Positions 9,301 through 16,551 are shown, counted from the first letter of the stretch. The stretch is 64,000 nt of DNA from Pseudomonadota bacterium (GCA_021781835.1 JAJXWD010000013.1:1-64000); one strand, 5' to 3'. Notes: generated by a model not told the origin, from the letters alone. Numbers and translations: made by a program.

Positions 9301-9580
9301 CAACTCCATTTTGCTGGTCGATTTCATCCGCTGCCGCCAGCGCGATGGCCGGCCGCTGCGCACCGTGCTGCTCGAGGCCGGCGCCATCCGCGCCAAGCCC
9401 ATCCTGCTCACGGCGCTCGCCGCCATGATCTCCGCCGCCACCATCCTCTCCGACCCGATCTTCCAGGGGCTCGCGACCTCGCTGCTGTTTGGTCTCGCCT
9501 CCTCCACCCTGCTCACCCTGCTCGTCATCCCGGCCATCTACGTGGTGCTGCGCGATGACGGGCGCCCCCACGTCAAATAA
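6380..9580 (+). CDS. RND-superfamily efflux permease (AcrB/MdtC type)
   Basis: A 1066-residue inner-membrane transporter with the usual RND plan of 12 membrane helices and two large periplasmic loops. Helix 4 contains the proton-relay acidic pair D417/D418 in GILVDDAIVVVEN. The length matches hydrophobe/amphiphile efflux members. The substrate cannot be read from sequence. Its place behind a BigR-like sensor and a rhodanese suggests it is induced by reactive sulfur or is used against a sulfur-related or electrophilic toxin. This is an inference, since classical bigR operons have no RND pump. Confidence 0.92.
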   Translation: MSLGISGALTRTFIRSKLTPLFLIAAVLCGLIALATIPREEDPQIHVPLVEVMVNTDGLKASDAVELVTKPLEVVLRAIPGVEHIYSTTVDNHVTVVARFVVGTNEDKAVLLVNDKIRANMNRIPIGIPEPMVVGRGIDDVAILTLTLTPKSDADKRWDQGSLTELAQKLQGELIKVPNVGLTYIAGEDQEQIRIEPDPGKLMLYGVTLQQLVARLKEANAAFSAGSVRQDGEMFGVDAGSTLNGIPDIGMLLITTRDNRPVYVRDVAKVVFGPAPQESSVWAFTRHGAAWAQSPAVTLAIAKVSGANAVTVAKDVLAQVKTLQGALIPGDINVEVTRDYGQTATQKANELLFHLALATVSIVLLIGFAIGWREAGVTAVVIPSTILLTLFGAEMMGYTINRVSLFALIFAIGILVDDAIVVVENITRHWGMKDNRPRLQAAIEAVAEVGNPTIIATLTVITALLPMLFVGGLMGPYMAPIPAVASVAMAFSFFVAMIIAPWLMMKFSSGHAAHAGHEESKLTRLYVHIATPILRTRKSALTFLLLVGGATILSCSLFYFDLVKVKLLPFDNKSELDVVLNLPPGATLEDTERTLFAAARIAGKMPEVVDMQAYAGTSAPFDFNGLVRQYFMRASPELGELHIVLVNKDDRKRQSHEIAVDLRRQLDAGIPLPPGGVIKVVEVPPGPPVIATLLAEIYGPTAQARLAEAEKVKQVFKSIPFIVDVDDSYGRPPPRLQITVDQDELEYYGVTQSDVNTTIRELFDGTGIGYSYRGADHPPLEIAVGLPKSRLTWNSSIAATPVPANVLPGARGVVELGDLVHVQQVQGSRTIFRRDGHFTDMVTAELAGKFEAPIYGMFAVDKAIEQGNWGALPKPQIRFFGQPMNETRPSLLWDGEWQITYVTFRDMGIAFGVAILGIYVLVVGLFGSFTLPLVVLTPIPLTLIGIMFGHWVLGADFTATSMIGFIALAGIIVRNSILLVDFIRCRQRDGRPLRTVLLEAGAIRAKPILLTALAAMISAATILSDPIFQGLATSLLFGLASSTLLTLLVIPAIYVVLRDDGRPHVK

Positions 9581-9592
9581 GGACCACTCCCC

Positions 9593-9940
9593 ATGATGCA
9601 GAACTGGGCTGAACTGATCGAGAACATGAATGGCGGCGTCAAGGCGCTCCGCCAGGGCGCGCCCGATGTGATGAAAGGCTTCTCCGCCCTGGCCCAGGCC
9701 GCCCTGGCCGAAAACGCGCTGGAGAAGAAAACCAAGGAGCTGATCGCCCTGGCGCTGGGCGTGGCGGCGCGCTGCGAGCCGTGCATCGCCTATCACGCCG
9801 AAGCCGCCGTCAAGCTCGGCGCCACCCGCGCCGAGATCCTCGAGGTCATGGGCATGGCGGTCTATATGGGCGCGGGCCCCAGCGTCATGTACGCCGCCAA
9901 GGCGCTCGAGGCCTACGACCAGCTGAACGACCAGGGCTGA
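9593..9940 (+). CDS. Carboxymuconolactone decarboxylase/AhpD-like protein
   Basis: A 115-residue all-helical protein of the CMD/AhpD family with the redox motif R60-C-E-P-C64 followed by H68, as in AhpD-type alkylhydroperoxidases. Proteins with CxxC and a nearby His usually act as thiol-dependent peroxidases rather than lactone decarboxylases. It starts 12 bp after the RND permease stop, so it is probably the last or next-to-last gene of the sulfur operon, and a role in peroxide or persulfide reduction is likely. A second ATG three bases downstream is also possible. Confidence 0.87.
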   Translation: MMQNWAELIENMNGGVKALRQGAPDVMKGFSALAQAALAENALEKKTKELIALALGVAARCEPCIAYHAEAAVKLGATRAEILEVMGMAVYMGAGPSVMYAAKALEAYDQLNDQG

Positions 9941-9989
9941 GTCCCGGCCGCTTTCCTCAAACCAAAGCCCCCTTGCACAGAGGCTGACT

Positions 9990-10628
9990 ATGGACCCGCA
10001 ATTCTGGCACGCACGCTGGCAAACCAACCAGATCGGCTTTCACCAAGGCGCCCCCAACGCCCTGCTCGCCGGCCATTTCGCCGCGCTGGGCCTCACCCCG
10101 CCAGGGCGCGTCTTCGTGCCCCTCTGCGGCAAATCCCACGACATGGACTGGCTGCGCGCCCAGGGCTTCGAGGTGGTGGGCGCCGAGCTGAGCCCCCTTG
10201 CCGCCGCCCAATTCTTCGCCGAGCGCGGCCTGACCCCCAAAACCACCACCGACGGCGCCCTGCAAACATGCTCCGCCGCCGGCGTCACCATGTTCGTCGG
10301 CGATATTTTCGAGCTGACGCCCGCAACCCTCGGCCCCGTCGCCGCCATTTACGACCGCGCCGCCCTCGTCGCCCTGCCGCCCGCCCTGCGCGCGCGCTAC
10401 AGCGCCCACCTCACCGCGCTCGCCGGCCCCGTGCCGCAGTTCATCGTCACCTTCACCTACGACCAAGCGCTCATCGAAGGCCCGCCTTTTTCCATCTCCG
10501 AGGCCGAGCTGCACGCCCATTACGGCGCCACCCACCACATCGCCCTGGCCCACAGCCAAGCCGTGCCCGGCGGCATGAAAGGCACCTGCCCCGCCACCGA
10601 GTCCGCCTGGCTGCTCACGCCCCGCTAG
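9990..10628 (+). CDS. tpm: Thiopurine/thiol S-methyltransferase (TPMT family)
   Basis: A 212-residue SAM-dependent methyltransferase. It begins with MDPQFWHARW and has the TPMT signature HQGAPN and the SAM-binding stretch VFVPLCGKS followed by an acidic residue in VVGAELS. Bacterial TPMT proteins methylate thiopurines, selenium or tellurium oxyanions and small thiols, and a 2-Cys/H2S-methylating role has been proposed for relatives. The gene follows the AhpD-like gene by 49 bp and may share its transcript, fitting a thiol-detoxifying module. Its TAG stop is the first triplet of a dispersed repeat also found after the OsmC gene. Confidence 0.9.
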   Translation: MDPQFWHARWQTNQIGFHQGAPNALLAGHFAALGLTPPGRVFVPLCGKSHDMDWLRAQGFEVVGAELSPLAAAQFFAERGLTPKTTTDGALQTCSAAGVTMFVGDIFELTPATLGPVAAIYDRAALVALPPALRARYSAHLTALAGPVPQFIVTFTYDQALIEGPPFSISEAELHAHYGATHHIALAHSQAVPGGMKGTCPATESAWLLTPR

Positions 10629-10745
10629 ATCAATATTGGTTTGGAGTGAGTCGGCGGACATAAGCTAACCCAATGCAATTGATCGTCAAAACAAGAGGAG
10701 AACGGGGGCGCCTCAGCGCATCCCGTCAGGGATGCGCGCTTTTTC
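10626..10745 (+). repeat. Two-hairpin dispersed repeat, copy A, ending in a terminator
   Basis: The repeat starts with the TAG stop codon of tpm (TAGATCAATATTGG). It forms an imperfect palindrome to about 10691, where GATCAATATTGG pairs with CCAATGCAATTGATC. A second hairpin GCGCATCCC / GGGATGCGC (10716-10737) is followed by a T-rich tail and probably terminates the upstream transcript. Copies lie at 33021-33125 (near identical) and 16583-16640 (diverged). Confidence 0.75.
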
Positions 10746-10889
10746 GCGCGCCGCGCGCCGCCATCACATTCGCGTCATGTCTTTGATTTTGCGGCCTGTT
10801 GAGCTTCCCGCCCCCCGCACTGCCCTGGTAATAAACCGCCGATAACGGGATAATTTCGATTCCGCTCACATTCGCCGGGAACCTGCGCA

Positions 10890-12359
10890 ATGACCACAAC
10901 CTACAGCTGGAACGGCCCGGGCACGGGCGGGGACTGGAACAACACGGCCAACTGGCTGCTCAACGGCGCCACCACCACCGGAATTCCCGGCATCACCAAT
11001 TACGCCGACTATGTGCAGTTCAACAGCGCCGCGGTGGTAACCATCGACGGCACATTTGCCCAAGGCATCGGCGAACTCGACATCAACGCGGCGGTGTCCT
11101 TCATCGGCAGCAACAGCTTCTCCGGAATCAACGGCCTGGTGATCGGCACGGGCGCCGCCCTCACCACCGGCGCGGGCATTATCCTGTCGGTCAGCGGCGC
11201 GCTCACGGTCGGCGCCAATGCGGCGCTCACGGTCGATGGAACAGCCAAGGTCAGCAACCTCATCACGATCGACGCGGGCGGCACCGTCACCATCGCCGCC
11301 GGGGGGGATTTGGCCACCAGCACCGGCGTGAACGTGACCGGCACGGCGACGATTACAGGCGCCGGCACTCTGAATACCCAGAGTAATTCGGTGACCGTGG
11401 CCGCGGGCGCCACGCTGACGGTAAGCGGCGTGACGCTGAGTGCGCCCGGCATCCAGGGCGGCGGCACCGTGCTGCTGGCCAATGGCGCGGATTTTCAGGT
11501 AACCGGCAATACCACGTCCGGCGGCTCGGTGGTGGCCTTCGCCAGTGGCTCGAACAGCACCATCACGCTGGAGATCAGCTATTCCCCCAACCTGACGATC
11601 AATAATTTCGGCGCCGGGGATGTCATCTCCTCCAGCGGCCAGCTTTATCTGTTCAATGAGGGCGGCACCTATTACCTCTCCAATTCGACGGGCTATGATT
11701 CCAAATTCGCGGTCGTCACGCTGGCCTCCAACGTCACCTTCACGCCAGATAGCGGGCAGAGTTACGAGACCCTGCCCTCCTCGGGCACGGGCGGCTACAC
11801 CATTTGCTATTGCGCGGGCACGCTGATCGCCACCCCCAACGGCGAGGTCGCGGTGGAGACGCTGCGGGCGGGAGATCTGGTGCTGACCATGGACGGTCAG
11901 GCCCTGCCGGTGCGCTGGCTGGGCGAGAGCCGGGTGGCCCGGCGCTTCGCCGATGCGATGCGCGACTATCCCATCCGCATCGCGGCGGGCGCGCTGGGCG
12001 CGGGGCTGCCGGCGCGCGCTTTGCGTGTCTCGCCCGATCACGCGCTGTTTCTCGACGGGCTGCTGGTGCAGGCCGGCGCGCTGGTGAACGGCACCACCAT
12101 ATGGCGTGAAACCCAAATACCGGCCTTGTTCAGCTATTACCATGTCGAGCTGGCGCGCCACGAGTTGCTGCTGGCCGAGGGCATGCCGGCGGAAAGCTTC
12201 GTCGACAACATCGACCGCCGGCATTTCAGTAATTTCGATGAACGCGTGACACCCGCCACGCCAGTGGCCGAAATGGCGTATCCGCGCGTGAAATCGGCCC
12301 GCCAACTGCCCGCCGCGCTGCGGGCCCGGCTGATGGGCGCGGGGGCGGCGGCGGCCTGA
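10890..12359 (+). CDS. Hint-domain protein with repetitive beta-rich N-terminus
   Basis: A 489-residue protein. Residues 1 to about 300 are Gly/Ala/Thr-rich with repeated short motifs such as AGATLTV and GANAALTV, as in parallel beta-helix or passenger domains. From C306 (YC306YCAGTLIATPNG) a Hint_2 domain follows with the VETLRAGD block and a SPDHALFLDG block containing the conserved His. Hint modules perform protein self-cleavage in inteins and hedgehog proteins. In bacterial Hint_2 proteins, which are common in Acetobacteraceae, the activity is mostly untested. No classical signal peptide is visible; the N-terminus starts TTTYSWNGPGTGGDW. The gene stands alone, bounded by terminators. Confidence 0.85.
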   Translation: MTTTYSWNGPGTGGDWNNTANWLLNGATTTGIPGITNYADYVQFNSAAVVTIDGTFAQGIGELDINAAVSFIGSNSFSGINGLVIGTGAALTTGAGIILSVSGALTVGANAALTVDGTAKVSNLITIDAGGTVTIAAGGDLATSTGVNVTGTATITGAGTLNTQSNSVTVAAGATLTVSGVTLSAPGIQGGGTVLLANGADFQVTGNTTSGGSVVAFASGSNSTITLEISYSPNLTINNFGAGDVISSSGQLYLFNEGGTYYLSNSTGYDSKFAVVTLASNVTFTPDSGQSYETLPSSGTGGYTICYCAGTLIATPNGEVAVETLRAGDLVLTMDGQALPVRWLGESRVARRFADAMRDYPIRIAAGALGAGLPARALRVSPDHALFLDGLLVQAGALVNGTTIWRETQIPALFSYYHVELARHELLLAEGMPAESFVDNIDRRHFSNFDERVTPATPVAEMAYPRVKSARQLPAALRARLMGAGAAAA

Positions 12360-12387
12360 GTTCAGACACCGCGCGGCTTATCAGGGG

Positions 12388-12416
12388 GGTGGGCCTTGGC
12401 CCGCCCCTTGTTTTTT
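12388..12416 (+). terminator. Rho-independent terminator after the Hint gene
   Basis: The hairpin GGTGGGCC TT GGCCCGCC is followed by CTTGTTTTTT. It isolates the Hint-domain gene from cysK. Confidence 0.7.
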
Positions 12417-12521
12417 GCCGCCAGGGGGGCATTCTCGCCGGGTGCAATCTGCCCGCCCGGGGTTGAAGATGGGTGGACGCGCCGTACTTGATAAAACCCT
12501 GCAAAATCCGTGGAGAAAGAC

Positions 12522-13436
12522 ATGCCGGTCAATTCAGTGCTCGAAACCATTGGCAAGACGCCGCATATCCGGCTCAGCCGGCTGTTCCCCACGGCGCATG
12601 TGTGGGTGAAATCCGAGCGCGCCAACCCGGGCGGCTCGATCAAGGACCGCATCGCGCTGGCCATGATCGAGGCGGCCGAGGCCGATGGCCGGCTGCGGCC
12701 GGGCGGGCTGATCATCGAGCCGACCTCGGGCAATACCGGCGTTGGCCTGGCGCTGGTCGCGGCGGTGAAGGGGTATCGGCTGATCCTGGTCATGCCGGAG
12801 AGCATGTCAGTTGAGCGGCGGCGGCTGATGCAGGCTTACGGGGCGAGCTTCGACCTGACACCGCGCGAGAAGGGCATGAAAGGCGCCATTGCCCGCGCCG
12901 CCGAGCTGGCCGAGCAAAATCCCGGCGCCTTTGTGCCCCAGCAATTCGAGAACCCCGCCAATATCGACATCCACACCCGCACCACCGCGCTGGAAATTCT
13001 GGCCGATTTCCCGGCCGGGCTTGATTACATCATCACCGGCGTGGGCACGGGCGGGCACATCACCGGCATCGCCGAGGCGCTCAAAAAACACTGGCCGAAC
13101 CTGAAGGTGCTGGCCGTGGAGCCGGCCGCCTCGCCGGTGATTTCAGGCGGGGCGCCGGCGCCGCACCCGATTCAGGGCATCGGCGCCGGGTTCATCCCGG
13201 TCAATCTGCACACCGATGCCATTGACGGCGTGATCACGGTGGAAGGCGAGGAGGCCAAGGAATTCGCCCGCCGCTCGGCGCTGACCGAGGGGCTGCTGGT
13301 GGGCATTTCCTCGGGCGCCACGCTGGCCGCCATCGCCAAAAAGCTTCCCGAGCTGCCGGCCGGCGCGCGGGTGCTGGGCTTTAACTACGACACGGGCGAG
13401 CGCTATCTTTCGGTGCCTGATTTCCTGCCAACTTGA
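12522..13436 (+). CDS. cysK: Cysteine synthase (O-acetylserine sulfhydrylase), first paralogue
   Basis: A 304-residue PLP-dependent fold-type II enzyme. K41 in NPGGSIKDR is the Schiff-base lysine, [10 protein letters not shown] is the substrate-binding loop and [10 protein letters not shown] holds the PLP phosphate. It makes cysteine from O-acetylserine and sulfide. The ATG at 12522 has GGAGAAA just upstream; a GTG at 12510 is less likely. Its TGA lies inside an FNR-type box that precedes hemN. A second synthase gene is at 52703. The two differ clearly in sequence, so this is not a recent duplication. Confidence 0.92.
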   Translation: MPVNSVLETIGKTPHIRLSRLFPTAHVWVKSERANPGGSIKDRIALAMIEAAEADGRLRPGGLIIEPTSGNTGVGLALVAAVKGYRLILVMPESMSVERRRLMQAYGASFDLTPREKGMKGAIARAAELAEQNPGAFVPQQFENPANIDIHTRTTALEILADFPAGLDYIITGVGTGGHITGIAEALKKHWPNLKVLAVEPAASPVISGGAPAPHPIQGIGAGFIPVNLHTDAIDGVITVEGEEAKEFARRSALTEGLLVGISSGATLAAIAKKLPELPAGARVLGFNYDTGERYLSVPDFLPT

Positions 13437-13446
13437 CGTGAATCAA
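13433..13446 (+). promoter_or_regulatory. FNR-type box upstream of hemN
   Basis: TTGACGTGAATCAA matches the FNR consensus TTGAT-N4-ATCAA at 9 of 10 positions. Its centre is about 42 bp before the chosen hemN ATG (13482). An activator at the usual -41.5 position would therefore start transcription almost exactly at the ATG. It overlaps the cysK stop codon. Confidence 0.7.
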
Positions 13447-13481
13447 TGTCGGGACGGCGCGGGCCGGTCATGGTCCGCGCC

Positions 13482-14843
13482 ATGACCTCTGATGCCTCGC
13501 TGATCGCGCGCTACGATGCGCGCGTGCCCCGCTACACCAGCTACCCCACCGCGCCGCATTTCGCGCCGCTGGGGGATGAGACCTATGGCGGGTGGCTGGC
13601 GGCCATTCCCCGGGGGGCGGAGCTTTCGCTTTACGTGCATGTGCCGTTTTGCGACCGTCTGTGCCTCTATTGCGGCTGCAACACCGCCGTGGTGCGCCAG
13701 GAGCGGCCAAAACGCGCTTATGCGGCCAATCTCATCAAGGAGATCGGGCTGGTGGCGCAGCGCATCGGCGGGGCGGGGCGGGTGACGCATGTGCATTGGG
13801 GCGGCGGCACGCCCACCGCCCTGCCGGCCGATTGCATGGTCGCGGTGATGGCGGAGATTCGCGCCCGCTTCGCCATGCCCGCTGACGCCGAGGTGGCGAT
13901 CGAGATCGACCCCACCTCGCTCGATGCGGCGGCGCTGGCGGCGCTCAAGGAGATGGGGGTGACCCGCGCCAGCCTGGGGGTGCAGGATTTCGACCTCAAG
14001 GTGCAACAAGCCATCGGCCGCCACCAGAGTTTCGAGGAAACCCGCGCCGCCGCCGAGGCGCTGCGCGGGCTTGGCATCAACTCGCTCAATCTCGACCTGA
14101 TTTACGGCCTGCCAGAGCAGACCCCCGATTCGGTGCGCATCACCGCCTCGCGGGCGCTGGCGCTCGATGCCGACCGCATCGCGGTGTTTGGCTATGCCCA
14201 TGTGCCCTGGATGAAAAAGCACCAGGCGCTGATCGCCGATGAGACCCTGCCCGATGCCGCCTCGCGCCTCGCCCAGGCCAATGTCATCCGCGAAATCCTC
14301 GAGGGGCCGGGCGGTTATGTGGCGGTCGGGCTCGACCATTTCGCCAAACCGTCCGACAGCATGGCCCAGGCCATGAGCACGGGCACGCTGCACCGCTCCT
14401 TTCAGGGCTATACCACCGATGCCGCGCCGATCCTGATCGGGCTTGGGGCGTCGTCCATCGGCACGCTGCCCGCTGGGTATGCGCAAAACACGCCCTCGGT
14501 GTCCGCCTATAACGCCGCCATCGCGGCGGGCAGGCTGGCGGCGGCCAAGGGCGTGGCGCTAACGGCCGATGACCGGCTGCGGCGCGCGGTGATCGAGCGG
14601 ATCATGTGCGATCTGGCGGTGGATTTACCGGCCATGGCGGCGGCCTTTGGCGCCGACCCCGCGCCCCTGCTGCGCGATGGCGCGGGGGTGGCGCCCTTTG
14701 TCGCGGACGGGCTGGCGCGGTTTGACGGCGCGCGCCTGGAGGTGACCGAGCGCGGCCGGCCGTTTGTGCGCAACATTGCCGCGCTGTTCGATGTTTATTT
14801 GCAAAAGGGCGCCACGGCGCCCCGCCACGCCCAGGCTGTTTGA
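13482..14843 (+). CDS. hemN: Oxygen-independent coproporphyrinogen III oxidase (radical SAM)
   Basis: A 453-residue enzyme of anaerobic heme synthesis that decarboxylates coproporphyrinogen III. Residues 50-66 carry YVHVPFCDRLCLYCGC, with C57, C61 and C64 binding the radical-SAM 4Fe-4S cluster and C66 the extra conserved cysteine. PRYTSYPTA near the N-terminus is a HemN hallmark that separates it from HemW. The ATG at 13482 gives the family length; an in-frame ATG at 13446 lies inside the FNR box and is less likely. The ferritin-like gene follows 7 bp downstream and is probably co-transcribed. Confidence 0.93.
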   Translation: MTSDASLIARYDARVPRYTSYPTAPHFAPLGDETYGGWLAAIPRGAELSLYVHVPFCDRLCLYCGCNTAVVRQERPKRAYAANLIKEIGLVAQRIGGAGRVTHVHWGGGTPTALPADCMVAVMAEIRARFAMPADAEVAIEIDPTSLDAAALAALKEMGVTRASLGVQDFDLKVQQAIGRHQSFEETRAAAEALRGLGINSLNLDLIYGLPEQTPDSVRITASRALALDADRIAVFGYAHVPWMKKHQALIADETLPDAASRLAQANVIREILEGPGGYVAVGLDHFAKPSDSMAQAMSTGTLHRSFQGYTTDAAPILIGLGASSIGTLPAGYAQNTPSVSAYNAAIAAGRLAAAKGVALTADDRLRRAVIERIMCDLAVDLPAMAAAFGADPAPLLRDGAGVAPFVADGLARFDGARLEVTERGRPFVRNIAALFDVYLQKGATAPRHAQAV

Positions 14844-14850
14844 GGCTGCC

Positions 14851-15387
14851 ATGTCCCCACTTGCCGCTTCCTCCCCTTTTGCCCAGGAAATTTCAGGGCT
14901 GCGCGCGCGCGCGGCGGCGCTGATGCGGGGCGCTCCCGATCCCGCCCTGACCGACATACGCGCGCTGCTGCAAATGCTGCTCGAGGCCGAGCTGGTGTGC
15001 GCGCGGCGCTATGCGTCGCTGGCCCGGGCGCAGATCGAGGCCGGACACGACCGGCTGGGGGCGCTGTTTTTGGAGCAGGCCGAGGATGAGCTGCGCCACG
15101 CGCTGAAGCTGGGCGCGCGCATAGAGACGCTGGGCGGCGCGCCGTTCACCGGGCTCGATGATTGGGTGGCGGGAAGCATGGCGGTGGAGGCCGGGCGGCT
15201 CGAAATTGTCGCCGCCAACCTGCTCGGCGAGCGGGGCGTGATCAAGCTGTACCGCGCGGCGCTGCGCTATCTCGCCGGGCGCGACCGGGACAGCCGGGCG
15301 CTGCTGATGGCGCTGCTGGCCGATGAGGAGCGCCATATCGCCGGCATGGGCGAGCTGGTGGGCGGCCCCGCGCATCCCCTCCACTGA
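14851..15387 (+). CDS. Ferritin-like (diiron four-helix) protein
   Basis: A 178-residue mostly helical protein with glutamate/histidine motifs typical of ferritin-like diiron folds: LLEAELVCARRY, QAEDELRHALKLG and LLADEERHIAGMGEL. The three E...E-x-x-H type helices could bind two irons. The family includes iron stores, peroxidases and hydroxylases, and this sequence does not decide between them. The ATG at 14851 is 7 bp after hemN, so the pair is probably one FNR-controlled operon and an iron or oxygen role is likely. The frame extends upstream into hemN without similarity. Confidence 0.75.
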   Translation: MSPLAASSPFAQEISGLRARAAALMRGAPDPALTDIRALLQMLLEAELVCARRYASLARAQIEAGHDRLGALFLEQAEDELRHALKLGARIETLGGAPFTGLDDWVAGSMAVEAGRLEIVAANLLGERGVIKLYRAALRYLAGRDRDSRALLMALLADEERHIAGMGELVGGPAHPLH

Positions 15388-15436
15388 ATAGCCGCGCGGC
15401 TTTCCCCCTATCGAGACCATCCTCCAGATCGGTCTC

Positions 15437-15480
15437 AAAAGTTTTTTGGGTCCGCCCCTTTTTTACAAAACAGGGGCGGT
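15437..15480 (+). repeat. Terminator-like intergenic repeat R1 (AAAGTTTTTTGGG + hairpin)
   Basis: The sequence AAAAGTTTTTTGGG is followed by a hairpin CCGCCCC-TTTTTTACAAAACA-GGGGCGG. It lies 50 bp after the ferritin-like gene and may end the hemN transcript. Copies of the same plan are at 20939, 49976 (reverse), 59308 and 62451. The rest of 15388-15632 holds no gene I can support. Confidence 0.65.
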
Positions 15481-15632
15481 GTCTCCACGGAACCCCCTCC
15501 GTACGCAAAAAAGCAATCAATATCAATTAACTGCCCCCTGAAAACGGCGCCCCAGGCGGCTCCCCGTGAGGGCGGTGTATCGTTTGCGAGGCGGTTGCAA
15601 CGCGCCGCGAGCTGCGCTAACCTGGCTGTCAT

Positions 15633-15696
15633 AAAAAAAATCCTGTCGTGGAGTCCACGACAGGATTAAGTCTGGGGAGTGTATCCGCTTTGGGAT
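15633..15696 (-). ncRNA. Predicted FNR-controlled small RNA (about 64 nt)
   Basis: On the minus strand a perfect FNR box (15731-15744) is followed at the proper distance by a -10-like CATAAA (15708-15703) and an A at 15696 as the expected start. The transcript then reads 64 nt to a strong terminator: a stem AATCCTGTCGTGGA / TCCACGACAGGATT (15667-15639) and eight Ts. No gene on this strand uses that terminator. The 5' part is unstructured and contains ACACTCCCCAG, resembling anti-Shine-Dalgarno motifs of alphaproteobacterial sRNAs. FnrS of E. coli is the functional parallel, without sequence similarity that I can see. Ends are predicted. Confidence 0.62.
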
Positions 15697-15730
15697 GACC
15701 TGTTTATGGTCATTTCCCCGGGCCCGGTCC

Positions 15731-15744
15731 TTGATTCAAATCAA
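15731..15744 (-). promoter_or_regulatory. Perfect FNR box in front of predicted sRNA
   Basis: TTGATTCAAATCAA matches TTGAT-N4-ATCAA at every conserved position. It lies beyond the 3' end of the CBS-BON gene, so it cannot drive that gene. Read on the minus strand it is centred at -41.5 relative to 15696, the predicted sRNA start. Confidence 0.75.
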
Positions 15745-15777
15745 ACACTGATCGTTCCGGCGTTTTTTCCGTAAAAT

Positions 15778-16479
15778 TCATTCGGCGCGCAGCGTGTGGG
15801 CACGCGCCGGCTCGTTGACCCGCAAGGCATCAACGACATGTTTCACCCCCTTGGTATTTTGCGCCAGCACCCGCAGGGCGCGCGCCTCGGCGCTCGAGAA
15901 AACCTGGCCTTCAAGCCGCACGCAGCCCGCTTGCACGGCATAGCGTACCCCGCTTTGGGGCGCCCAGGGCTGGCTGGCGAGCGCACTGGCTATGGCGGCG
16001 TGGATTTCATCGTCGGGGGCTTCGCCATTATGCTCGGGCAGGCGGGCGCTCAGCGCGGTGAGCAGGTCGAAGCGGGTGAGCATGCCCACCAGACGCTCGG
16101 CGCGGAGCACCGGCAGGCGCTTGACCCGCCGCCCGATCATCAGCTCGGTGGCTTTGGTCAGGCTCATTTCGGGGCGGATGAACACGGGGTTGGGGGTCAT
16201 CACATCGCCCACAAAGCGGCTGTTGGTATGGGCATAGGCGCTGGCGAGGTCAGCGCTGGTGGCCAGGCCCTTGAGCCAGCCGGCTTGGCGCCCGCCAGTG
16301 CCGAGTTCGGGCCGGCGCAGCAAATCGCCCTCGGTCAAAATGCCGGCCAGGCGGTCGGTGCCATCGAGCACCGGCACGCCGCTGATATGGCGGGTAACCA
16401 TCAGCCGCGCGGCGGCGGCCAGGCTGGTGGTGGTCACGACCGTGGTGACCTCACGCGACATGACATCGGCAACGATCAT
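15778..16479 (-). CDS. Two CBS domains plus BON domain protein
   Basis: A 233-residue protein. CBS domain 1 covers about residues 1-60 (VADVMSREV...GILTEGDLL), CBS domain 2 about 90-145 (VGDVMTPNP...GMLTRFDLL), and a C-terminal BON domain about 160-225 (VQAGCVRLEGQVFS). CBS pairs bind adenine nucleotides and BON domains bind membranes or other proteins. The function of this fusion is unknown, though relatives are often induced at low oxygen. The ATG at 16479 starts the CBS motif; a TTG at 16500 is less likely. An FNR-like box is centred 66 bp upstream of the ATG, implying a 24-nt leader. Confidence 0.87.
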   Translation of the reverse strand: MIVADVMSREVTTVVTTTSLAAAARLMVTRHISGVPVLDGTDRLAGILTEGDLLRRPELGTGGRQAGWLKGLATSADLASAYAHTNSRFVGDVMTPNPVFIRPEMSLTKATELMIGRRVKRLPVLRAERLVGMLTRFDLLTALSARLPEHNGEAPDDEIHAAIASALASQPWAPQSGVRYAVQAGCVRLEGQVFSSAEARALRVLAQNTKGVKHVVDALRVNEPARAHTLRAE

Positions 16480-16537
16480 GGCTGCGGCGCCTTTTCGCAA
16501 AGGCGCTCAGCTAGAGGGAGGGCGGGAGGGCTTGTCC

Positions 16538-16551
16538 TTGATGCAGGTCAA
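16538..16551 (-). promoter_or_regulatory. FNR-type box upstream of the CBS-BON gene
   Basis: TTGATGCAGGTCAA matches the FNR consensus at 9 of 10 positions. At the class II spacing, transcription would start near 16503, with a weak -10 TCTAGC at 16515-16510. It is the third FNR-type site within 3.1 kb. Confidence 0.55.

Noticed and set aside
10674-10690. TTGATCGTCAAAA at the end of the dispersed repeat as an FNR box
   Set aside because: The spacing between half sites is 3-4 bases instead of 6, and the element belongs to the repeat rather than to a promoter.
12900-13100. Duplicate cysK genes as evidence for a recent duplication
   Set aside because: The two proteins differ in length and key loops (TSGNT versus TAGNT), so they are old paralogues.
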